NCBI RefSeq assembly: GCF_027359575.1
Contig: NZ_CP114784.1
Location: 1,363,819 to 1,427,818 of the forward strand
Reading direction: 5' to 3'
Length of the DNA stretch: 64,000 nucleotides
Source: Prochlorococcus marinus str. MIT 0917
Lineage (GTDB): Bacteria > Cyanobacteriota > Cyanobacteriia > PCC-6307 > Cyanobiaceae
The notes under the pieces were generated by a model. The model was not told where the DNA came from and ran no database searches. It saw only the letters and a list, made by a program, of their open reading frames with translations. The translations under genes were made by a program, and so were the position numbers. Positions 26,368 through 33,651 of the stretch are shown piece after piece. Numbering within the stretch: position 1 is the stretch's first letter; each line of letters starts with the position of its first letter.

Positions 26368-27993
26368 TTAAAGTTTTGAATTGGAGGTTTGCTTGGAAAG
26401 AATGTCCCTTTTAAAATGCTTGAAGAATTTGGGTTCTTTTATTTGCTCATTAGTAATTTTACTGACGCTTGTATCTTTTATTTTTTGTGCATATGCGATC
26501 CAGTTTCTCATTATAAGAAAGTCATTTAAATTAAATCCATCTATACTTTTGCTCAATTCTCCCCAATTCTTATTATCTTGATCTATTTCTTTTTCGATGG
26601 CTCTCCAACTTTCATTGTAGTTCATTGGCTGATCACCCGAGGTTGCTATCTCTTTATATTGAGGGAATTCTAGTGGATATTCAGAACAACCTCTTTTGAC
26701 TTTAGATAGTAAATCAATTCTAATATTATTTTGAATGTGAATATTTAACTTTTTAGAGATTTTGAATGCTTCAGTTAGACTTGAACAATATATAAGTCCT
26801 TTATAAAATCCTGAGATATTAGGTCGGAGTTCGATAATAGATTTTCTAGTATTATTATTTTTAAGTTTTAACTGATTGAAAACTAAGAATAGTTTAATTA
26901 ATTCAATGATTGAATCTACTTCAACTTGAACCTTATAACAACTAAAGCAAAATTCAGGAATTATTTTATGTTGATTGAAGATTAGTTTGTGTCTATTACA
27001 ATTTAAATTCACTTCATTTTTCTTATATATTTGTGATAAATTTATTTCTAATTTTAAATTATATTTTTTATAAATAATAAGTCCATCTTTATAAATTCTT
27101 ATCGCTTCATTATCAGTTATAAGAAAATTCTCTTTATGAATCAGATTGATTTCTTTGAATTCTTCATTTATTCTATATAATAAGTTTGACTCAATCTTTT
27201 TTGGTTTGTATATAGTGAGTAAATTTATTAAATTATGCTTAATAGATTCGTTTTTAGGATTTAATTTCAATGCTTTATGTATAGATTTTTCTGCTTCTTC
27301 TAGTTTTCTATAGTCAACTAATATGTTTCCCAGATTAGAATGAGCCTCTGCGTAATTGGGATTATATTCAATTGCTTTGCGAATAGATAATTCTGCTTCT
27401 TTTAATTTGCCAAGATCTTTTAATAAAACTCCGAGATTGGAATGTGCTTCTGCGCAATCAGATTTGATTTCAATTGCTTTGCGGTATGATAATTCTGCTT
27501 CTTTTAACTTTCCAAAATCTCTAAATATGTTTCCCAGATTGGAATAAGCTTCTGCGCAATTAGGATTAATTGCAATTGCTTTTTGATATGATAATTCTGC
27601 TTCTTTTAACTTTCCAAAATCTCTAAATATGTTTCCCAGATTGGAATAAGCTTCTGCGCAATTAGGATTAATTTCAATTGCTTTGCGGTATAATAATTCT
27701 GCTTCTTTTAGTTTGCTAAGACCTTTCAATATGCTTCCATAATTAGAAAAAACTATGTGATTTTTGAAACCTTGATTTATGAAATATTGATAATATCTTG
27801 CTGCTTCTAGAATATTCCCTTGTGAATGTAACTTAAATGCTTTGTTGATTATTTGCTCTTTAGTTATTTTAGATGAAGTATGGGTAGGAATACTAATATT
27901 TTCTTTGATTTCTCCTAAAGCAATCGGAACTGAGAATGTTTTAATTTCAGTGATTTTATTTTTTAGTTGGTCTTCTTTGTCCGAACCGTTCAT
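26368..27993 (-). CDS. TPR protein with unrecognised C-terminal domain
   Basis: 541 aa. IKTFSVPIAL segment and about five TPRs (residues 60-245), of which two 102-bp units (around 27485-27690) are almost exact copies. The C-terminal half (about 255-541) matches no family I recognise. It has a His/Cys-containing stretch CNRHKLIFNQHKIIP...FCFSCYKVQVEVDS, an ELRPNISGFYKGLIYC stretch and RGCSEYPLEFPQY. The clustered Cys/His suggests metal binding or a thiol active site, but this is a guess. By analogy with its neighbours it is probably an enzyme on the common chassis. Confidence 0.75.
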   Translation of the reverse strand: MNGSDKEDQLKNKITEIKTFSVPIALGEIKENISIPTHTSSKITKEQIINKAFKLHSQGNILEAARYYQYFINQGFKNHIVFSNYGSILKGLSKLKEAELLYRKAIEINPNCAEAYSNLGNIFRDFGKLKEAELSYQKAIAINPNCAEAYSNLGNIFRDFGKLKEAELSYRKAIEIKSDCAEAHSNLGVLLKDLGKLKEAELSIRKAIEYNPNYAEAHSNLGNILVDYRKLEEAEKSIHKALKLNPKNESIKHNLINLLTIYKPKKIESNLLYRINEEFKEINLIHKENFLITDNEAIRIYKDGLIIYKKYNLKLEINLSQIYKKNEVNLNCNRHKLIFNQHKIIPEFCFSCYKVQVEVDSIIELIKLFLVFNQLKLKNNNTRKSIIELRPNISGFYKGLIYCSSLTEAFKISKKLNIHIQNNIRIDLLSKVKRGCSEYPLEFPQYKEIATSGDQPMNYNESWRAIEKEIDQDNKNWGELSKSIDGFNLNDFLIMRNWIAYAQKIKDTSVSKITNEQIKEPKFFKHFKRDILSKQTSNSKL

Positions 27994-28304
27994 TTTGCTT
28001 TTCTATCCTTAGATTTGAATTATTTTACTACTAATACTAATCTTTGTTTGCGCTATCTTAAATGTGTTCTGAACTTATACAACGAAAATAAAAAGTATTT
28101 TTTTCTATGATTGACATAATCTCTAAATCAAAATATAAACCGAGAAAAACTATTGAGTGTGATTGAAGCATACGTCTACTTCTGAAGGATAACTTGATGT
28201 ATATGTTTTCATGTAGCGTCTTATCTCGTTCTCTATGGAGAAATTCAAGAAAGATTGTTTGTTCTACAAAATCAAATATTTTTATGATCTGGTATTGGTT
28301 AAAG
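27994..28304. repeat. intergenic region duplicated at 14109-14484
   Basis: Second copy of the spacer described at 14109-14484: TTTTACTACTAATACTAATC, GTTCTGAACTTATACAACGAAAATA, AACTATTGAGTGTGATT, GCATACGTCTACTTCTGAAGG and the hairpin segment in the same order. It precedes a gene with a different C-terminal domain, so the spacer moved or was copied independently of the enzyme part. Confidence 0.6.
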
Positions 28305-28390
28305 GCCATTTTAAAAAACCCATAACTGATATATAACTAAGAAAGTTAATTGAAATTTCTTTTTAAATTATGCACAGTTTTGGAAGCTAG
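28305..28390 (-). pseudogene. methyltransferase 3'-end remnant, decayed
   Basis: Downstream of the third sulfotransferase gene the - strand reads VIYQLWVF then a stop, matching GMYQFWVSK. It is most like the remnant at 14485-14590, with which the adjoining spacer is also shared. Confidence 0.6.
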
Positions 28391-28392
28391 TA

Positions 28393-30249
28393 TTATGAGG
28401 CTATGTCTTGATATTTAACAGTTTGAGTAAGGATTTCAATAGCAGGTTGTAGCATATCTTTGTAGTTCATCCATCCATAAATTGATTTTGAATTGATTGG
28501 GGATCGGACTTGAACACTACTTGCTGTTGAAACTGATCGTGGATTGAGATGTGGTGATAGATATGAATCATCCCATTCCCAATCTAACCAGGAGATTAAT
28601 GATTTGATTTCTTGGTTAGGATTTTTCACTAATAAGTCGTAATTTAAGTCGTATATCTTTGATTGAAATCTATTTTTGTACTTAGTCATTATTTTTTCTT
28701 GATCTAAATAAACTTTTGCTGAATCAACTAAGGAAGAAGAATATTCATTTCCTTTAGCAAAATGTGCTCGGTGTATTGAAAGAATATTATCTAAAGGATT
28801 TCTATAACAGTGAATAATTTTTGCGTTTGGTATTCTCTTGGCAATAATACCTGCGTATAGATAATTATATAAGTTTTTATCAGTTGTTTTATTGGAACGT
28901 TTATTTAGATGTTTGATTTTATTCCAATATAACTCAGCAAGTGTTAACTGTTGATCAACTTTCCTGCTTTCTATAAATGCTTCTTCGAGGTTATGACTCT
29001 CTCCCAAATCTTCAACTTTATTATTAATAGTAAGAATTGATTCTAATAACGTGGAACCACTTCTTGGCATTCCTACAATGAAAATGCACTCTGGTGATTC
29101 TGTATATTTTTTTTGATTAACTTCTTTTTTATCTGAATCAATAAGTAATTTTCTAGATTTATTTAATAAATGATTTGCGTTAGAGGGTGTAAGAGTAAGT
29201 TTTATTTTATTTGCTAATTTTATATATGCAGCACTTTCCTTATAATTTTGTTTCCTATGAAGAATGTTTGCTCTTGCGAAATAAATATCGACTATATCTT
29301 TTTGTAATTTGTTTTTTGAGATACTTTCGGAAAATAGTTTGTCTTGCCATATCTTGCTATTATTTGAGTATTTTAGATGAGATAGAGAAACATATGCCTT
29401 TGAGAAATGAGGATTGATTTCAATTGCTTTTCTAGTAGATATTTCTGCTTCTTGAAGTTTTCCAAGATCTATCAATATGGTTCCTAGATTATAATGTGCG
29501 TCAGCGTAATCAGGATTGATCTCAATTGCTTTTCTAGTAGATATTTCTGCTTCTTTTAAGTTACCAATACTTCTTAATATACTTCCTAAATTGCAATGTG
29601 CAACAGCATAATTAGGATTGATTTCAAGTGCTTTGCTAGTAAATAGTTCTGCTTTTTGCAATTTGCCAAGATCACTCAATATACTTCCCAGATTTGAATA
29701 AGCCTGTGTGTAATCAGATTTTAGTTCAATTGCTTTTCGGTATGACAATTCTGCTTCTTGTAATTTGTCAAGATCTCTCAATATATTTCCCAAATTGTAA
29801 TTTGCTTCTGCAAAATTAGGATTAATTTCAATTGCTTTGCGAAGTGATAATTCTGCTTCTTGTAATTTCCCAAGATCTCTCAATATGTTTCCTAGATTAG
29901 AATGTGCGTCAGCAAAAGTAGGGTTTAGTTCAATCGCTTTGCGGTATAAGATTTCTGCTTCTTGTAATTTTCCCTGATCTTTAAGTATTACTCCATAATT
30001 AGAAAAGATCCTGTGATCTTTAAATCCTTGATCGACAAAATATCGATAAGTTTTTTCTGCTTCTCGCATGTTTCCTTGTGAATGAAACTTAAATGCTTGA
30101 TTAATTATTTGTTTTTGAAAAGGCTTATCAAAGCTATTCGTATCAATAGTGATATTTTCTTTAATTTTTTTTAATGGAAATGGAACTGAAAATGTTGTCA
30201 CTTTAGGTATTTTCTTTTTTGCTTGTTCTTTTGTATGAGCACCCTCCAT
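28393..30249 (-). CDS. TPR protein with C-terminal sulfotransferase
   Basis: 618 aa from the MEGAHTKE start that aligns with paralogs (an in-frame start lies 15 codons upstream). VTTFSVPFPL segment, about seven TPRs, then a sulfotransferase domain with FIVGMPRSGSTLLES, IIHCYRNPLDNILSIHR and the RSPINSKSIYGW ending. It predicts a PAPS-dependent transferase of unknown acceptor. This is the third sulfotransferase member; all three keep the PAPS-binding residues, so they are probably active and differ mainly in the TPR region. Confidence 0.86.
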   Translation of the reverse strand: MEGAHTKEQAKKKIPKVTTFSVPFPLKKIKENITIDTNSFDKPFQKQIINQAFKFHSQGNMREAEKTYRYFVDQGFKDHRIFSNYGVILKDQGKLQEAEILYRKAIELNPTFADAHSNLGNILRDLGKLQEAELSLRKAIEINPNFAEANYNLGNILRDLDKLQEAELSYRKAIELKSDYTQAYSNLGSILSDLGKLQKAELFTSKALEINPNYAVAHCNLGSILRSIGNLKEAEISTRKAIEINPDYADAHYNLGTILIDLGKLQEAEISTRKAIEINPHFSKAYVSLSHLKYSNNSKIWQDKLFSESISKNKLQKDIVDIYFARANILHRKQNYKESAAYIKLANKIKLTLTPSNANHLLNKSRKLLIDSDKKEVNQKKYTESPECIFIVGMPRSGSTLLESILTINNKVEDLGESHNLEEAFIESRKVDQQLTLAELYWNKIKHLNKRSNKTTDKNLYNYLYAGIIAKRIPNAKIIHCYRNPLDNILSIHRAHFAKGNEYSSSLVDSAKVYLDQEKIMTKYKNRFQSKIYDLNYDLLVKNPNQEIKSLISWLDWEWDDSYLSPHLNPRSVSTASSVQVRSPINSKSIYGWMNYKDMLQPAIEILTQTVKYQDIAS

Positions 30250-30656
30250 TCCTTTTGTTCTACCTTTTAGTAACAAGTATTTTACTACTACCACTAATTC
30301 TTTTTAGCTCTTTCTGAAATCATTTGTGAACTTATAGAGAGACAATAAAAACGAGATATGTGTATTAATTGTCAAAGCAGGGAAGTAGGACAAATGGAAA
30401 AGATTACCAAGTCGATTCAGGATGTAATATTATTGTCGGAGTTTCTAAAATTAATATCTAAATCAGAAATATAAAAGATTAAAATTGTCTTCTATACGTT
30501 TCCCAAGAGAATGAGAAAAAAATTGGTTCTTTGAGTCAATAAGATTAAAAGGGATAGTTTGTCTATAAATAGTAGATATAATCAAAAAAATAGTTTTTCT
30601 CACAGGTTCATCTTGCTGTATTAGTTGACGTTATGATTGAGTTTTCAAATAAATGT
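30250..30656. repeat. intergenic region between TPR gene and gmhA
   Basis: Upstream block of the sulfotransferase gene, an 11-bp pair (30487-30508, GTCTTCTATAC/GTTTCCCAAGA), and only a weak remnant of the recurrent hairpin element (about 30550-30580). It marks where island-type spacers give way to the heptose genes. Confidence 0.5.
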
Positions 30657-31250
30657 TCAAACAACTAAACCTAGATTGTTTTCAATTAAATCAACAATCA
30701 TATGTCCAATGAATATATGAATTTCTTGGATTCTAGCGGTAGAAGATGAAGGGATAATAATTTTTTTAGATAAAAGGTTGGCGGCGCTTCCTCCATCTTT
30801 ACCTAGTAATCCAATAGATTCGATACCCATACTTTTAGCAGTTAATATTGCTTTTGTTATATTTAGGCTATTCCCAGAAGTTGAGATAACAATCAAAAGG
30901 TCTCCACTTTTCCCTAATGCCTCTAACTGTCGAGAAAAAATATTATCAAAACTATAATCATTAGATATAGCGGTCAGTACGGAAGTATCAGTCGAAAGAG
31001 AAATTGATTTAAGTGCCTGTCTATCAGAAATAAATCTACAAACAAGATCTGCTGCAAGATGCTGACTATCTGCTGCACTCCCTCCATTCCCACACCAAAA
31101 TATCGTCCCTCCTCTTTTAAGTGAATCTGCTGCTGTACTGGCAAATAATTGAGTACCGGAGATAATTAATTCCTGATTGTTAGCTATCAGCTCAGTATGA
31201 TCTCTCAATTGATTTGATAATATTTCATTTTGAGAGATACTCTCTTTCAT
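30657..31250 (-). CDS. gmhA: phosphoheptose isomerase (sedoheptulose-7-phosphate isomerase)
   Basis: 197 aa, full length for GmhA. SIS domain with WCGNGGSAADSQHLAADLV (about residues 52-70), LSTDTSVLTAISND and LIVISTSGNSLN, all typical of the family. It converts sedoheptulose 7-phosphate to D-glycero-D-manno-heptose 7-phosphate, the first step to ADP-heptose. It is divergent from hldE-gmhB across an AT-rich gap. Cyanobacterial LPS usually lacks heptose, so a dedicated local user such as the GT9-type TPR proteins is plausible. Confidence 0.92.
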   Translation of the reverse strand: MKESISQNEILSNQLRDHTELIANNQELIISGTQLFASTAADSLKRGGTIFWCGNGGSAADSQHLAADLVCRFISDRQALKSISLSTDTSVLTAISNDYSFDNIFSRQLEALGKSGDLLIVISTSGNSLNITKAILTAKSMGIESIGLLGKDGGSAANLLSKKIIIPSSSTARIQEIHIFIGHMIVDLIENNLGLVV

Positions 31251-31767
31251 TTTTAGAATAAGAATTAAATTTGTATAACATACATTATTTTATATCCAAA
31301 AGTAAAGATAGAAATAATAAATTTAATCATTTTACAGTCAAGAAAGTATTGGTTTAAAAATTTAGATTATATAAAATTTTATTTAAAAAATCATTTAACA
31401 CTAAAGGATGTTAATTTTTAAAGGAATGGCTTATTAGCTAGTTTATTAGGAAAATAAAATTTTTTTATTATGATCATCCTTAAATTAATTGATTAAAAAG
31501 TATTTATTGAATCCATTAACTATTTATTCTTTTATGAACTAATTTAGTATGTAAATTTTTATATTTTTGAAAAATTAAGTTTTTGATATGGATAAAAACT
31601 GAAAGAAATTAGTAGTCTCTGCTAGAGAATCTCGTTGTTAAAAGATTAAGTTTATAAACCATTGAAAATAATAAGTTAATCATCTTTCATTATTAAAAGG
31701 GATTTGAAATTATTTGTGATCCAGGTAATATTATATAATAGTTTAATCTTATAAAGTTATTGAATAA
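31251..31767. promoter_or_regulatory. very AT-rich divergent promoter region
   Basis: 517 bp between divergent gmhA and hldE. Much more AT-rich than the surroundings and with none of the island repeats. It should hold promoters for both directions (for example TATAAT-like sequences near 31730-31737), but no operator could be singled out. Confidence 0.45.
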
Positions 31768-33096
31768 ATGAGATTTCTTGTTATTGGAGAGGTATTTCTC
31801 GATGAAAATGTTATCGGAATATCAGATAGATTATCTCCTGAAGCGCCAGTGCCAATTCTCTATAATAGCTCTTGTCAGAAATCTTTAGGAGGAGCTGCGA
31901 ATGTTGCAAAAAATATATCTAACTTAGGAGGAGAAGTTAGCTTATTAAGTTTAGTAGGAGATGATGATGAAGCTCTAATTATTAAGTCTATTCTAAAAAA
32001 ATATAAAGTAAACTTTTTGGAAACTGACATTTATAGTAAAAATACCATTCGTAAGATAAGATTTATAGCAAATCAGCAGCATATCTTAAGGCATGATATT
32101 GAGCAAAGGATAGATAAAAATGAATCAAATTATATTGCAGATTACTTATATAATATATGTAATGATTATGATATATTGATAATTTCTGATTACAATAAAG
32201 GATTGCTTAATTCTGTAGAAACTAATGTTCTTCGCTCAATTATGGGAGAAAAACCAATATTAGTTGATAGCAAATTAGGCGCACCAAATTTATTAAATGG
32301 TGCGACAATATATAAGCCTAATAGATTAGAATTAAATTATATATGTGGTAAGAGCAATCATAATTTATTGACTATCAATGAGAAAGTAAATTATGTAATG
32401 AATAATTTTAATATATCAGAATTATTAGTGACTTTGGGAGATGAAGGTATGGTATATGCTTCAAAAATAAGTTCACAAATAAGAATCAAAACTTTACCTA
32501 TAGAAACAAAAGATGTATATGATGTTACTGGAGCTGGTGATACAGTTATTTCTGTTGTTGCATTCTGTATTTCCTTGGGTATTAGTACATATGAATGTGC
32601 GAAAAAAGCAAATTTTGTAGCATCAAAATCTGTTAGTGTTTTTGGAAATTATACTCCAATAAAAGAAGATTTAAACGAAGTAAATAATTTAATTATTTTT
32701 ACTAATGGATGTTTTGACGTTTTACATATTGGACATATTAAATTACTTGAATCATGTAAAGCCCTTGGAGGTAAAGTCATTGTAGGTTTAAATTCAGATA
32801 AATCAGTTCAACAATTAAAAGGAATAAATAGACCATATAACAAATTAGAAGCTAGAAAGGAAATACTCGAAAATTTAAAATCTGTTGATGAAGTAATAGT
32901 CTTTCATGAACTAACTCCTTATGAAATTATAAAAAAGATTCAACCTGATATAATAGTAAAAGGAGGAGATTACCAAAAACAAGACGTTATTGGTAAAGAT
33001 ATAGTTGAGGCTAAAGGAGGTAGAGTTGAAATAGTGCCTTATATGGCTAATTTTTCGACTACAATGTTAGTTAAAAAAATCAAGGATAATGAATAA
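31768..33096 (+). CDS. hldE: bifunctional heptose-7-P kinase / heptose-1-P adenylyltransferase
   Basis: 442 aa, close to the usual length. The N-terminal half is a ribokinase-fold kinase (SLGGAANVAKNISNLGG near residue 40, and catalytic DVTGAGDT at about 250-257). The C-terminal half is a nucleotidyltransferase (FTNGCFDVLHIGHIKLLE at about 311-328, with the HxGH motif, then GLNSDKSV). It phosphorylates heptose 7-P to the 1,7-bisphosphate and, after GmhB, forms ADP-heptose. Overlaps gmhB by 8 nt. Codon and base composition are more AT-rich than the neighbours, which suggests acquisition by transfer. Confidence 0.92.
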   Translation: MRFLVIGEVFLDENVIGISDRLSPEAPVPILYNSSCQKSLGGAANVAKNISNLGGEVSLLSLVGDDDEALIIKSILKKYKVNFLETDIYSKNTIRKIRFIANQQHILRHDIEQRIDKNESNYIADYLYNICNDYDILIISDYNKGLLNSVETNVLRSIMGEKPILVDSKLGAPNLLNGATIYKPNRLELNYICGKSNHNLLTINEKVNYVMNNFNISELLVTLGDEGMVYASKISSQIRIKTLPIETKDVYDVTGAGDTVISVVAFCISLGISTYECAKKANFVASKSVSVFGNYTPIKEDLNEVNNLIIFTNGCFDVLHIGHIKLLESCKALGGKVIVGLNSDKSVQQLKGINRPYNKLEARKEILENLKSVDEVIVFHELTPYEIIKKIQPDIIVKGGDYQKQDVIGKDIVEAKGGRVEIVPYMANFSTTMLVKKIKDNE

Positions 33097-33619
33097 GGCT
33101 TTATTTCTGGATAGAGATGGAGTTATTAATGTTGATAAAGAATATATTTATAAGCCAGATGATCTTGTTTTTACAGATGGTATTGCAAAATTAATTCAAA
33201 CTGCAAAGCAAAAATATTATAAAGTTATTTGTATTACTAATCAGAGTGGAATAGCAAGAGGATTTTTTAAAGAGAATGACTTGAAAAATTTCATGGCTTA
33301 CTTGAATCATGAATTAATTAATTTAATAGGATTTCCGTTAGATGCATACTATTATTGCCCTCATCATCCCTTTGGTGTGGTTGAAGCATATAGTTATGTA
33401 TGTGATTGTAGAAAACCTGCTGCGGGTTTAATAGAGGTAGCGTGTAAAGATTTTAATATTGATTGTAGTAGTTCTATTTTTATTGGAGATAAATTCACAG
33501 ACCTTCAAGCTGCTGAAAAAATGAATATATCTAAACTTTATTTGTATTCCAAAACTAAGATTTTATTTGAAAATCCAAGTTATTTATGTATAAATGATTT
33601 TAATCAGGTAATCATTTGA
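33089..33619 (+). CDS. gmhB: heptose 1,7-bisphosphate phosphatase (HAD family)
   Basis: 176 aa. HAD motif I FLDRDGVIN at residues 6-14, motif II as ITNQSG, a zinc loop YCPHHPFG...CDCRKP, and motif III/IV around IGDKFTDLQAA. It removes the 1-phosphate between the two HldE steps. Its start lies within the end of hldE, so the two are one operon. With gmhA the set covers the route from sedoheptulose 7-P to the ADP-activated heptose; no HldD-type epimerase is seen in the window. Confidence 0.9.
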   Translation: MNKALFLDRDGVINVDKEYIYKPDDLVFTDGIAKLIQTAKQKYYKVICITNQSGIARGFFKENDLKNFMAYLNHELINLIGFPLDAYYYCPHHPFGVVEAYSYVCDCRKPAAGLIEVACKDFNIDCSSSIFIGDKFTDLQAAEKMNISKLYLYSKTKILFENPSYLCINDFNQVII

Positions 33620-33651
33620 TAATAAAAGTATTTGTTTAGAACAATCTATTT

